This document shows, piece after piece, positions 8,553 through 16,934 of a stretch of DNA of 64,000 nucleotides (positions are counted from its first letter, which is position 1; each line of letters starts with the position of its first letter). The stretch lies in NCBI RefSeq assembly GCF_000504245.1, contig NZ_KI632509.1, positions 2,709,751-2,773,750 of the forward strand, written 5' to 3'. Both the position numbers and the translations under genes were made by a program. This DNA comes from Haloechinothrix halophila YIM 93223 (lineage in GTDB: Bacteria > Actinomycetota > Actinomycetes > Mycobacteriales > Pseudonocardiaceae). The notes below the pieces were generated by a model, which saw nothing but the letters and a program-made list of their open reading frames with translations, had not been told where the DNA came from and ran no database searches.

Positions 8553-10214
8553 TTACGCGTCATCGAGGCCGCATGCCGCAGTCAGGTGCAACGGATTCAG
8601 GCCCGAGCGGATCACGCCGTCCTCGTTGACGGTCAGAGCGGCGGGATTGGCGAAGTGGAAGGTGGTCAGATCGTCGTGGACGCGTTGGACGTGGTGTCCT
8701 CGTCGGTCCAGGTCGGAAGCGACGGTCGCGGGGATGTTCGCGTCGAGAAGCACGCGGTCACCGTGTACGTCGAGGCGAGGCGTGTTCGCAGCGTCCTGGG
8801 GCGCCAGGCCCTGGTCGAGCAAGTAGGTGACGAGCTGCACCGTGGCGGCGGAAATCCGCTGCCCGCCCGATGCGCCCGCGGCGATGATCGGGCTGTCGGA
8901 TTGATCCAGAACAACCAGCGGGGTCATGTTGGAGTGCGGCCGGTGGCCTGGCCGAATCGAATTGGGGTGATCCGGCACAGGCACAAATCCGAACATCGCG
9001 TTGTTCAGCAGCATGCCTGCCGGCGTTGTGACGGCGGAGCCGAACGCGCCGAGGACGGTCTCGGTGAGGCTGACCGCCATGCCGTCGGCGTCGATGACCG
9101 ATACGTGGGCGGTGCCTTCGGGCCTGATCTCCGCTGAGCTTTGGCCCTGCGCCCACCATGCGTCGCGCCAGTCGTCGGTGCGACGGTCAGGATCGATGGT
9201 CTCAGCGATCTCGGTGGCGACTGTCGGGTGCTCGACCCATACCGGGCTCTGATGGTCCCCGGCGTGCACGTTTTCGACGTGTCGACATCGACGGATGGCT
9301 TCTGCGACGAGGTGCAGGCGCCGTGGGGCGAGAGTGTCGGTGCCTGCGATGTCGAGGAGTTGGAGCACGCCGAAGAGTAGGCCGTAGAGCCCGCCGTGCG
9401 CTGGCCCGAGAATTCGATACCCGCGATAGGCGATCTTGTCCGGCGGTGTCAATCGGGGCTGGTACGACGAGATGTCAGTACGCGTAATCAGGCCACCTCG
9501 GGTGGCCATCTCGGTGCTCAGCGCATCGGCGGCCGAACCGGCCAGGTACGCGTCCAGGCCGCCGTCAGCGACCTCGCGCAGCGTCGTGGCGAGGAGTGGC
9601 TGCCAGAACAGGTCACCAGGCGCTGATGTAGCCGGGCGGTGCGGGTACTGCCCATCGCGGAGGAATGTCCGTGCCGTGGTCTCGTAGCGAAGGAGCTGGT
9701 CGAGGTAAACGCCCTGCATGAGTGAGCCGAACCAGTCCGTCTCGATTCCTTCCCCGGCAAGCTCAATGGCTGGGGTCATAACATCCTGCCACGGCAGACG
9801 TCCCAACTCACCGTGCGCCGCTTGGTAGCCGGGAACGGCGCCCGGAACACCAATCGCCAGGTGGCCAATCTCGTTGACCCGGCCGGGTAGGGCCCAACCG
9901 AACAGTCCCGGGATGACCTGAGCAGCGGAGAACATGTCCGGTGTCGCGTCGCTGGGTGCTTCGCTGCGGTAGTCCATTGAGTACGCACGCCCGTCGGGCG
10001 TCGCTGCCGTCAGTAGCCCGCCGCCGCCGATGGTGGTCGCGAAGGGCTGAGCCACGCCCGTGGCCAGCATCGCCGCGATGGACGCGTCCAGTGCGTTCCC
10101 GCCGTGGTGAAGAACGCGCGCGCCAACCGCTGCCGCAGCTGGATGGCGGGCCGTGACCAGGCCGCCGCGCGCCTCAACCGGTGTCTTCGTGTGCCGCCAC
10201 TCGCTGTGGATCAT
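8553..10214 (-). CDS. Gamma-glutamyltranspeptidase-family hydrolase
   Basis: The 553-residue protein is a full-length Ntn-hydrolase of the gamma-glutamyltranspeptidase family. The large-subunit start has the classic GGNALDASIAAMLATGVAQP, and the GGGG loop follows. The autoprocessing site is at Thr368 in EGTAHVSVIDADG, where family members cleave and use the new N-terminal Thr as nucleophile. The small subunit carries NNAMFGF and GASGGQRI in place of the usual acidic NNEMDDF and GSPGG signatures, so the substrate may differ from glutathione. No signal peptide is visible from ATG 10214, so it may be cytoplasmic. A longer frame upstream to 10340 looks non-coding. It diverges from the epimerase gene. 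Confidence 0.88.
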   Translation of the reverse strand: MIHSEWRHTKTPVEARGGLVTARHPAAAAVGARVLHHGGNALDASIAAMLATGVAQPFATTIGGGGLLTAATPDGRAYSMDYRSEAPSDATPDMFSAAQVIPGLFGWALPGRVNEIGHLAIGVPGAVPGYQAAHGELGRLPWQDVMTPAIELAGEGIETDWFGSLMQGVYLDQLLRYETTARTFLRDGQYPHRPATSAPGDLFWQPLLATTLREVADGGLDAYLAGSAADALSTEMATRGGLITRTDISSYQPRLTPPDKIAYRGYRILGPAHGGLYGLLFGVLQLLDIAGTDTLAPRRLHLVAEAIRRCRHVENVHAGDHQSPVWVEHPTVATEIAETIDPDRRTDDWRDAWWAQGQSSAEIRPEGTAHVSVIDADGMAVSLTETVLGAFGSAVTTPAGMLLNNAMFGFVPVPDHPNSIRPGHRPHSNMTPLVVLDQSDSPIIAAGASGGQRISAATVQLVTYLLDQGLAPQDAANTPRLDVHGDRVLLDANIPATVASDLDRRGHHVQRVHDDLTTFHFANPAALTVNEDGVIRSGLNPLHLTAACGLDDA

Positions 10215-10271
10215 GTCAGCATTGTCGCGCTCCGGTGGCCGGCTTGAGCATCCCAGGCAGCGTTCGCGAGG

Positions 10272-11324
10272 ATGGTGGGTGTGAGGAGATTGCTGATTCT
10301 GGGCGGCTCGTGGTTCTTGGGGCGCGCCGTTGTCGAGCACGCGTTGGCCGACGGCTGGGAGGTGACGACGTTCCGGCGCGGCATTTCGGGAGCGGAGCCC
10401 TCGGGCGTCCGCCTAGTTCGGGGAGACCGCACGAACCCGGATGATCTCGCACGCCTGGCGCGGTCAGGGCCGTGGGACGCAGTCATCGACACGTCCGGTT
10501 ACGTGCCGTTCGAAACGCTCGCGGTCGCCCGCGCACTCGAACCCGTCGTCGAGCGCTACACATTCATCTCAACCGTCTCGGTCTACCAGGGATGGCCTAC
10601 CGATCCGTTGACCGAAGACTCGGCCGTATTGGAGTGCCCCTCAGACGCCGGCGCCGACTTCGGCTACGACGGCGATCCCGGACCCAGCGTGTACGGTTTC
10701 ACCAAGGCCGGATGTGAGCGCGCAGTCCTGGAAACCTTCGGCGCTGAACGGACGGCGCTGCTTCGGCCAGGCGTTGTCCTCGGCCCCCGCGAGTACGTGG
10801 GTCGACTGCCCTGGTGGCTCAGCAGAGTTCGGCAAGGGGGACGGGTGCTGGCCCCCGGCCGGCCTGACCGGCGCATCCAACCTGTCGACGTGCGCGACGT
10901 TGCTGCGTTCGCGCTGCGTACCGCAGCAGGTCAGGTCGGCACATTCAACATTACAGCGTCCCGACGCGCGTCCATGAGCGACCTTCTCACAGCCTGCCGG
11001 ACTGTGACCGACTCGGACGCCGAGTTCGAATGGGTAACCGACGAGCAGTGGCTCACCGAACAAGGCGTTGCGCAGTGGACCGAACTACCGCTCTGGCGCA
11101 CCTACGGGGGCGTGTGGAACGTCGACTCCTCGCGAGCGTTCGCGGCAGGACTGACACCACGGTCATTGGAAGCAACCGTCACAGACACCTGGGAGTGGCT
11201 GACTTCCGGTGGCGAGGGCATCAGCCACGAACGCGCGGCTGAACAAGGAATCGACCCAGCCAAGGAGAAAGCCATTCTCGGCCTGTGGGACGCCTACCAG
11301 CTCGACCATTGCGGAGCGACGTAA
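10272..11324 (+). CDS. NAD-dependent epimerase/dehydratase-family protein
   Basis: The 350-residue protein is an extended/atypical SDR. The N-terminus has a dinucleotide-binding motif LLILGGSWFLGRAVVEHAL. A strand then ends in DAVIDTSGYVP, an active-site serine region TFISTVSVYQGW, and the Y-x-x-x-K-like stretch VYGFTKAGCE (Y-G-F-T-K). The C-terminal part (RRIQPVDVRDVAAFALRTA) matches NAD-dependent epimerases that handle nucleotide sugars or similar. The Gly-rich GGSWFLG variant is typical of an actinomycete subgroup whose substrate is not established. ATG 10272 or GTG 10281 could be the start. Only about 57 bp separate it from the divergent transpeptidase gene. Confidence 0.85.
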   Translation: MVGVRRLLILGGSWFLGRAVVEHALADGWEVTTFRRGISGAEPSGVRLVRGDRTNPDDLARLARSGPWDAVIDTSGYVPFETLAVARALEPVVERYTFISTVSVYQGWPTDPLTEDSAVLECPSDAGADFGYDGDPGPSVYGFTKAGCERAVLETFGAERTALLRPGVVLGPREYVGRLPWWLSRVRQGGRVLAPGRPDRRIQPVDVRDVAAFALRTAAGQVGTFNITASRRASMSDLLTACRTVTDSDAEFEWVTDEQWLTEQGVAQWTELPLWRTYGGVWNVDSSRAFAAGLTPRSLEATVTDTWEWLTSGGEGISHERAAEQGIDPAKEKAILGLWDAYQLDHCGAT

Positions 11325-11597
11325 AGGTCTCTGTTGCGGTCGCTCCCGATCGCCATCGCTTTCTCAGTGTGGCCGCAGCCGCTGGCCATCTCGACCTCAT
11401 CGAGGTCTAACTCCGCGCCGCCCTCGCCACGCTCGACGACCCATCGACGCCAAGCTGTACCGTGCCAAGAGTTACCTACAAGTGCTGCTGAGGGCAAGCG
11501 GCGAGACAGAGTGTGCCCTGCGCACCTTCCTGGAGTACCAGTGAGACCTTCGGCTGATTGCGATCGCGTGATCCATCACCGAGGGTCCACTACCTGG

Positions 11598-12665
11598 TCA
11601 GGCGGACCCGCCTGACACTGACTCGAACCTATCTGCCCAAGCCTCGAGATACTGGTCGTTTAGTGCGAAGTAGCTGCAAACGGCTTGGCATGCGCGATAC
11701 ATCAGTGCACTTGGGAGTTCCAAGGTCCGGACCCACTGTTCGGGCTGGTAGCGGTAGCGGAACTCGACTCGGCCGTTGGCCTCGTGCCGATCTACCAGCA
11801 GTGATAACGCCATCGGGTTGGGATGAGCCACAAAGGAAAGCAGGTCGTAGAGTCCGTCCAGGTTGGTGACACCGAGCTTCCTGATGCCGAGACACTGCTT
11901 ACTGAGGCTGGGATAGGTTTCGCCAGCGACATTCCACAGCGGCATATCAGCAGGATTGTCCCAGGTTGTGTCCGTTCCCGGGAATCGTTTCAGCAACTCG
12001 CTGCGCACGGCGTCGCGCGCCCGCTTCGCGGCCTTCTCCTCGGCCTTGGACTTCTTGCGGGCACCCGCCAGCCGTCGGAAACGGTGCGCGGCTGCAAGAC
12101 GCCCCATCCATCGTCGCGCCATCCGCGCCTTGGGTGTGATGCCGGGCTCTAGGAGCCATGCCGCGTGTGCTACGTGCTCAACAACGGCCCGCGCCAACGG
12201 CCACGGCGCAACCTCTAACGTTCGGTCGGCGACGAGCGACCTGAGTCCCTTGACATGCATCGATGCGGCGTCGATCACCTGTATCGCGTCCAGGCCTGCA
12301 CCACTTGCCTCGTCTTGTTCCCACAGCGGATTGGCGTGGGCCAGCGCATCGTCCGCGCGCTTCGCCGGGGAATGTTCGGACACTGACCCCAGCTGATCCT
12401 TCGTTTCCTTCCACGCTTGATCGAGATCCGCCAGCAGGTCGGCCCATTGGTCGAGCAGGTTCTCGAGCTCAGGTTCGCGATCAGCGATGCCTTCACCCTT
12501 CCAGGATACGGCTCGAAGCCGGGACGCCGACGCCCACAGACTCGGACGTGTCCCGGCCTGAAGGCACGGCCCTCGTCCGTCGCCTGATGGATTACTGCGG
12601 GGTCTGAGACTGATCGTGAGGACATCACCCTGAGCACGCGGAGAGGCCAGTTCCCTCCTCGCCAT
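11598..12665 (-). CDS. Hypothetical alpha-helical protein (HEPN-like appearance)
   Basis: The 355-residue frame is not recognised. From about residue 60 it is almost entirely helical and charged (DREPELENLLDQWADLLADL, ARAVVEHVAHAAWLLEP, KARMARRWMGRLAAAHRFRR) with a Lys/Ala-rich segment in the middle and GLYDLLSFVAHPNPMALSLL near the C-terminus. R-x-x-x-x-H-like patterns and helix bundles recall HEPN-fold proteins, which are often toxins or abortive-infection effectors, but the motif is not definite. The first 55 residues look non-coding, so the true start is probably downstream of 12665. It follows the XRE/TPR regulator by 27 bp on the same strand, suggesting a two-gene operon. Confidence 0.6.
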   Translation of the reverse strand: MARRELASPRAQGDVLTISLRPRSNPSGDGRGPCLQAGTRPSLWASASRLRAVSWKGEGIADREPELENLLDQWADLLADLDQAWKETKDQLGSVSEHSPAKRADDALAHANPLWEQDEASGAGLDAIQVIDAASMHVKGLRSLVADRTLEVAPWPLARAVVEHVAHAAWLLEPGITPKARMARRWMGRLAAAHRFRRLAGARKKSKAEEKAAKRARDAVRSELLKRFPGTDTTWDNPADMPLWNVAGETYPSLSKQCLGIRKLGVTNLDGLYDLLSFVAHPNPMALSLLVDRHEANGRVEFRYRYQPEQWVRTLELPSALMYRACQAVCSYFALNDQYLEAWADRFESVSGGSA

Positions 12666-12692
12666 CTCGGTGCCCCTTTCTCCGCAATAGCC

Positions 12693-13994
12693 TCAGTCTC
12701 CGGCCGTGATCGCCTTCCGCGAGGTCGCGCGCGCGAGACTGGTGGCCGTAAACGACTCGATCGACTCGCCGATACGTCGCGCCTCGACGACATTGCGGTA
12801 CCGAGCGGTCCCGAGGATCCGCCCGAGCCCCTGAAGCCGTTGCGAGAGTGCCTCGGTCCGGCGCGCGGGTTCGAGCGCGAACACAGGTGTGAGTGCGTCT
12901 TCCGCGCCAGCAAGATCACCATGCAGCGTACGTGCGGTTGAGAGATCGACCCGCGCACCGAGTTCCCCGGCTACCCACCTTTCGTCCTCGGGTAGCTGAC
13001 CGAACATCTCGAGCGCGCCGAGCGCTTCTCGTTCGGCGCGCTCGCCGTCCCCGAGCGCTACGAACGCAGCGCCCGCGCACAGCGCGCGGCGGGATCGATC
13101 GAACCCGAGTTCGCCCCCGATCTCGTCGAGGAAGGCATCATCGCCCGCGCGATCGAGTTCGTCAGAGGCCACTTCCAACTCCGTCTGAACTTCGTCGCGT
13201 GCCCCGATCAACGCGAGCGACCGCGCCCGTACGCTGTGCAACCTGGCGCTTGCCGTCCCGGCGGGAGCTTCGGCCAGGGCGGCTTCCGCAATACCGGCGG
13301 CGCGACGTGGTCGGCCCGACCAAAATGACACGGTGACCTGCAGCGCCCGTGCCCACGCGCGCAACGATGGATGGTCGATCACACTGCCGTAGGTGTGTGC
13401 GGCTCGCGCCTGCTCCTCGGCAACGTCCGCATGTCCCAGGTCCCAGGAAACAGACGAGAGCAAGCCACAGACTTGGCCTGCAAGCAGGTACAGCTCGGCC
13501 TGCTGGCGCGGCTTGTGCGTCCTGTCCAACTGCTCGTAGACCGTGTCCCGCAACTCGACCAAGTTCGTCAGCATCGACAGAGGCGGCGTGATGTAGTACG
13601 AGCGCGCCGCATGAGCAGCCGCAGCATGCAGGTGTTCGAGCGCGGAGGGATCGAGTGCCGACGACGCTTCGATCGCATGCTCTACCGACTCCCGTGCGGA
13701 ATTCACAATCAGTTCCTGTTCTGTCGGCTCACGCTTCGCAACTTCAAGCTCGGGCGGCCCAAGCAGCCGATCGACGGGCTCGCCGAACCACTGTTCCAGA
13801 ACTCGACACGACACCGAGCGAGGCAGCGGGGCACCACCACGCAGCCACCGCTTCGCTTGGCGCTCCGACACATGGGCGTTTCCCTCGCCGCACTTGTTCG
13901 CCTGCGCTGCGAACTCCTTCAGGAACTCGCGCAGGGACAATCGCTGGGCACAAAGTAGCTGCTCAAGCCGTGTGCGCGGGGACTTGTGGGCCAT
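12693..13994 (-). CDS. XRE-like regulator with TPR region
   Basis: The 433-residue protein starts at ATG 13994 (MAHKSPRTRLEQLLCAQRLS). The N-terminal 75 residues form a helix-turn-helix-like unit (SLREFLKEFAAQANKCGEG, HVSERQAKRWLRGGAPLPRS). The rest is a TPR-like superhelix (LYLLAGQVCGLLSSVSWDLG, VAEEQARAAHTYGSVIDHPS). This architecture is shared by many actinomycete regulators. It leads the helical hypothetical gene on the same strand and diverges from the short gene run at 14365 that enters the lanthipeptide cluster, so it is a candidate regulator of that cluster. No operator could be defined. Confidence 0.82.
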   Translation of the reverse strand: MAHKSPRTRLEQLLCAQRLSLREFLKEFAAQANKCGEGNAHVSERQAKRWLRGGAPLPRSVSCRVLEQWFGEPVDRLLGPPELEVAKREPTEQELIVNSARESVEHAIEASSALDPSALEHLHAAAAHAARSYYITPPLSMLTNLVELRDTVYEQLDRTHKPRQQAELYLLAGQVCGLLSSVSWDLGHADVAEEQARAAHTYGSVIDHPSLRAWARALQVTVSFWSGRPRRAAGIAEAALAEAPAGTASARLHSVRARSLALIGARDEVQTELEVASDELDRAGDDAFLDEIGGELGFDRSRRALCAGAAFVALGDGERAEREALGALEMFGQLPEDERWVAGELGARVDLSTARTLHGDLAGAEDALTPVFALEPARRTEALSQRLQGLGRILGTARYRNVVEARRIGESIESFTATSLARATSRKAITAGD

Positions 13995-14364
13995 CAGTCA
14001 TCCTCCTGTCGGACACGGTAGCCAGTCTTCGCCAGACATAGAAACGATCAGTCCACGATGTCCTCCATTTGGCCCGTAGTAGCCCCGCAATGGCCCCACT
14101 GTGCGCGCCTGGAATTAGCGAATCTGAGCAGGCACCACACAGGACCGGAGGCGCCACAGTGTCACGTTGGAACTCGCCCGCGATGAGCACAGAGATCGCA
14201 CGTGCTCACCCAGAACGGCGGCGGCCCTGCTGTCGATGCCCCGACCTCCAGCAGGGCTGCCGCTCACGACCAGGTGCGCTCACAAGCGGAACCTCCCGAG
14301 GAATGGTCGCCTTGGGTAGGCACCGCACACGCTCGACCTCGCTGCTCGAGTCAGCCGGCTGGGG
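13995..14364. other. Divergent control region before lanthipeptide-side gene run
   Basis: This 370-bp region separates the leftward XRE/TPR gene from the rightward short genes. A frame from ATG 14183 (MSTEIARAHPERRRPCCRCP) has a Cys cluster but no ribosome site and looks non-coding later. No clear promoter hexamers or inverted repeats stood out. Confidence 0.35.
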
Positions 14365-14577
14365 GTGGACAAGCACATGAACGCGACACCAGCCGCTGAG
14401 TGCACGACCAAAGACGACCTGTACCGCGCCTCGGTGCAGCTCAGCCCTCTGTGGCCGATCACCGACCCGGACCTTCCCCTACTGCCCGACCCGACCGCAC
14501 CCACGCTGTCCCGGTTCCTGCCGGTGTACCGCGACGTGCTCGCACGAACAACGAGCCGACGCGATGGGCAGGGCTGA
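14365..14577 (+). CDS. Small hypothetical protein 1 of the leading run
   Basis: The 70-residue frame starts at GTG 14365 or ATG 14377. It is a Pro/Leu-rich soluble peptide (SPLWPITDPDLPLLPDP-type middle section) ending in a basic helix (FLPVYRDVLARTTSRRDGQ). Its TGA stop overlaps the ATG of the next gene (TGATG), which supports translation. No family is recognised. Confidence 0.45.
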   Translation: MDKHMNATPAAECTTKDDLYRASVQLSPLWPITDPDLPLLPDPTAPTLSRFLPVYRDVLARTTSRRDGQG

Positions 14578-14771
14578 TGCGTGCTGTGTCCGTGATCATG
14601 TCCCATGTCGCCGCGCTGCTGGCGATCGTGCAACTGGCGCGATGGGAAGCACGGGACACCGCTGAAGCAGTACGACAGGCAGCGACGAAACATACCGCTC
14701 CGCTACCTGTCCGCCCGACGCCGCGCCCGAGCCCGTACACGAAAGGTGGTCAGTGTGCAGCGCAGGATTGA
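14577..14771 (+). CDS. Small hypothetical membrane-associated protein 2
   Basis: The 64-residue frame begins at ATG 14577, overlapping the previous stop. It opens with a short hydrophobic helix (AVSVIMSHVAALLAIVQLA), then a charged helix and a Pro/Thr-rich tail. It could be a small membrane-attached peptide. Its end overlaps the start of the next gene in another frame by 17 bp. Function unknown. Confidence 0.4.
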   Translation: MRAVSVIMSHVAALLAIVQLARWEARDTAEAVRQAATKHTAPLPVRPTPRPSPYTKGGQCAAQD

Positions 14772-15180
14772 TCCACCCGAAACAGTCGAGCGACTGCGGT
14801 GGGCCAGCCTGAACGGATTCACGACCCACATTGTGGGCGCCCCGCACGACCCGGAAGCGCTGGTACTGGTGCGGTTCTGGCCCGGTTTCATCGACGTGGC
14901 GCACCTTCGCGGTGCCGACCGCACCGAAGCTGCCCGCCTCCCACGGGACGAGCGCGCGAACATCTGGCGTCCCGAACACGTTACCTGGCACTACTACGGA
15001 AGCGTGCTCGACGCGCTCAATGCGCTGCAGTACCTGCCGCACCCCGACGCCGACGGCGCACCTCACGACGGTTACCGGCCACCGCGCGACGTCGCCGCGC
15101 CGGAACCACTGACGGTGACCGACGCCGAGCGCTCCACGGTGATCGTCCGGCCTCCCGCCCGTCGCCCAAAGGGAGGGTGA
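14755..15180 (+). CDS. Hypothetical protein 3 of the leading run
   Basis: The 141-residue protein starts at GTG 14755, with GAAAGGTGG upstream. The first 100 residues look like a compact folded domain (VERLRWASLNGFTTHIVGAP, LVRFWPGFIDVAHLRGADR, HVTWHYYGSVLDALNALQYL). A Pro/Arg-rich tail follows. It is more convincing as coding sequence than its neighbours, because codon use is regular and aromatic residues are well placed. The family is not recognised. The longer open frame upstream of GTG 14755 reads as a shadow of the preceding gene. Confidence 0.6.
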   Translation: MQRRIDPPETVERLRWASLNGFTTHIVGAPHDPEALVLVRFWPGFIDVAHLRGADRTEAARLPRDERANIWRPEHVTWHYYGSVLDALNALQYLPHPDADGAPHDGYRPPRDVAAPEPLTVTDAERSTVIVRPPARRPKGG

Positions 15181-15413
15181 TGCCAGTGACCAGCCCGGGT
15201 GACACGCCCGAACGTTTCGTGAGTGCGTCGAGCGTGTGGCCCACTTTTCCACTTGAGGCCATGTTTGGAAGGAAACCCGGAACTAGCATCCCGCACTCTT
15301 GCACTGCGCAATCATGCGCGTGCTGGAGTCAACAGCGTCCCGAAGCGCCGTTGGACGCACCTCGAACACCAGCAACCACTACGAGCTCGGACGAGCTGAG
15401 AGGACCCGCATGA
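15180..15413 (+). CDS. Short hypothetical ORF linking to the methyltransferase
   Basis: The 77-residue frame begins with ATG 15180, sharing its A with the preceding TGA, and its own TGA (15411-15413) overlaps the methyltransferase ATG at 15410. Overlap at both ends argues for translation. The sequence (FVSASSVWPTFPLEAMFG, then a Cys/Ser stretch SCTAQSCACW) has low complexity toward the end. It may instead be a leader region with promoter function. No function is proposed. Confidence 0.35.
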   Translation: MPVTSPGDTPERFVSASSVWPTFPLEAMFGRKPGTSIPHSCTAQSCACWSQQRPEAPLDAPRTPATTTSSDELRGPA

Positions 15414-16630
15414 CATTGAACGTGGACACCTCCGTGAACGCGCTGCGTGAAGCCATGGTCGCCGAGCTACGCAAGCTGGGCGCGATTACGAGCGACCGCG
15501 TCGCCGACGCCATGGGAGCGGTGCCGCGGCACGCGTTCGTTCCCGGTGAACCGTTGAAGGAGGTTTACCACCCGACTCGGGCCATCGTGACCAAACGAGA
15601 TGCCAGCGGTTCTGCATTGAGCTCGCTGTCGGAGGCGCACATTCAGGCCGCCATGCTCGAACAGGCACAGGTCGAGCCGGGCATGCGGGTGCTCGAGGTT
15701 GGCTCCGGTGGCTACAACGCCGCGCTGATCGGTGAACTGGTCGGCGCATCTGGGCACGTCACATCAGTCGACATCGACCCGGACATCGTCCTACGTGCCG
15801 AGCAGTATCTCGCTGCGGCGGGCTACAAGCAGATAGATGTGGTCCAGGCCGATGCCGAGCACGGAGCGCCCGCGAACGCCCCGTACGACCGGATCATCGT
15901 GACGGCGGGCGCGTGGGACATCCCGCCGGCATGGTCGGACCAGCTCACCGTCGGGGGGCGGGTCGTGGTGCCGCTTCGGATGCGCGGGCTGACTCGATCA
16001 GTCGCCTTCGAGGACGACGGTGAACGACTCGTTAGCCATGGCTACCGGCTGTGCGGATTCGTGCCGATGCAAGGCACCAGCGCCCACACCGAGCAGCTCA
16101 TCGAACTCGACGAAGGCAGGGTTGGCCTGCGCGTGGACGGAAGCCGAGCGACCGACGGCAATGCCCTGCGCGCGGCCTTGTTCGGTTCGCGCGTCGAACG
16201 ATGGTCCGGTGTCGAGGTCGGCGGTGTCGAGCCGGTCGATGACATGGATCTGTGGCTAGCCACCGTCGCGGATGATTTCGGCTTGCTCACAGCGACCGCA
16301 GAGGCCATCGACTCCGGCCTCGTCGCACGCAGCGCACGAATGGGCGCCAAAGCGATCTTCACGGACGAGTCGTTCGCATACCGCGCAGCGGCACGCCCAG
16401 TCGATACCGATGGCACCCGCTTCGAGTTCGGAGTGATCGCCCATGGCCCCGAAGCAGACGCGCTCGCTGAGGAGTACATCGAACAGGTCCGCGCCTGGGA
16501 CCGCAACCACCGCGGCGGCCCAGGGGCCCGGATCGAGGTCTTCCCCGCAACGACGTCCGACGACGCCCTGCCGAGCGGACGGGTCATCGATAAACAGCAC
16601 ACCCGCGTGGTTATCTCCTGGCCTCGTTGA
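15410..16630 (+). CDS. PIMT-like methyltransferase of FxLD lanthipeptide system
   Basis: The 406-residue protein starts at ATG 15410 behind GAGAGG. Residues about 60-200 are a protein-L-isoaspartate O-methyltransferase-like Rossmann domain. It has the substrate-side loop LSSLSEAHIQAAMLEQA, SAM motif I RVLEVGSGGYNAALI, acidic VTSVDIDPD, and APYDRIIVTAGAWDIPPAW followed by GGRVVVPL. The remaining 200 residues are an extra C-terminal region typical of the lanthipeptide-linked type. Related enzymes in lanthipeptide clusters methylate an Asp in the modified precursor, leading through succinimide to isoaspartate (established for OlvS-type enzymes). The downstream precursor has two Asp residues (TDDG) beside the Cys-rich core, plausible targets. 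Precursor, LanB and LanC follow directly. Confidence 0.88.
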   Translation: MTLNVDTSVNALREAMVAELRKLGAITSDRVADAMGAVPRHAFVPGEPLKEVYHPTRAIVTKRDASGSALSSLSEAHIQAAMLEQAQVEPGMRVLEVGSGGYNAALIGELVGASGHVTSVDIDPDIVLRAEQYLAAAGYKQIDVVQADAEHGAPANAPYDRIIVTAGAWDIPPAWSDQLTVGGRVVVPLRMRGLTRSVAFEDDGERLVSHGYRLCGFVPMQGTSAHTEQLIELDEGRVGLRVDGSRATDGNALRAALFGSRVERWSGVEVGGVEPVDDMDLWLATVADDFGLLTATAEAIDSGLVARSARMGAKAIFTDESFAYRAAARPVDTDGTRFEFGVIAHGPEADALAEEYIEQVRAWDRNHRGGPGARIEVFPATTSDDALPSGRVIDKQHTRVVISWPR

Positions 16631-16660
16631 CAGCAATCACTGACCGAAACTTCCGTTCGG

Positions 16661-16670
16661 AGAAAGGAGG
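16661..16670 (+). promoter_or_regulatory. Strong ribosome binding site of the lanthipeptide precursor
   Basis: AGAAAGGAGG lies 7 bases before GTG 16678. It is nearly a perfect anti-Shine-Dalgarno match and decides the GTG start over the longer open frame. It suggests high translation of the precursor. Confidence 0.8.
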
Positions 16671-16677
16671 CAAGTGC

Positions 16678-16842
16678 GTGACGATTCAGATGGATCAGGT
16701 CGCCGAGTCGGCAGTTGATTCGGAGTTCGATCTCGACGTGAGCATCGTCGAGTCCGGCCCGGTTCTCGATGAGCTGATGCGGCTCACCGACGACGGCTGC
16801 GGACACACGTGCCAAAGCGCGTGCCCGAACAGCGGCTGCTAA
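16678..16842 (+). CDS. FxLD-family class I lanthipeptide precursor
   Basis: The 54-residue peptide starts at GTG 16678. The leader holds the FxLD motif as FDLD at residues 17-20 (SEFDLDVSIVESGP), the conserved LanB recognition signature of this family. The C-terminal part is a short core, LTDDGCGHTCQSACPNSGC, with four Cys (41, 45, 49, 54) and Thr/Ser at 37, 44, 47 and 52. Dehydration of Thr/Ser and addition of the Cys thiols could give up to four thioether rings, most likely a tight overlapping set. Asp38 and Asp39 lie at the core edge and could be methylated by the PIMT-like enzyme. No protease gene is evident in the cluster, so leader removal must be done elsewhere. The leader-core boundary is not certain. 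Confidence 0.92.
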   Translation: MTIQMDQVAESAVDSEFDLDVSIVESGPVLDELMRLTDDGCGHTCQSACPNSGC

Positions 16843-16872
16843 TCAACCCGACACGCGGTGAGTGGCCGCGAC

Positions 16873-16917
16873 GCCGATGCGGTGGCAGGACCATTCGTGT
16901 CCTGCCACCGCATCGGC
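16873..16917 (+). terminator. 19-bp perfect hairpin between precursor and LanB
   Basis: Positions 16873-16891 and 16899-16917 are perfect inverted complements (19 bp) around a 7-base loop (CATTCGT). No T-tract follows. It lies 30 bp after the precursor stop and 17 bp before the LanB start. The likely role is partial termination or mRNA end protection, so that precursor transcript exceeds enzyme transcript, a common arrangement in RiPP operons. Because the stem ends close to the LanB ribosome site (CAGGGAG), it could also affect LanB translation. Confidence 0.8.
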
Positions 16918-16934
16918 TGATTACAGGGAGTTCG

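Noticed and set aside
11440-11544. Possible gene remnant (DAKLYRAKSYLQVLLRASG) after the epimerase gene
   Set aside because: Only about 30 coherent residues, with no start and no recognisable family. Not enough to call.
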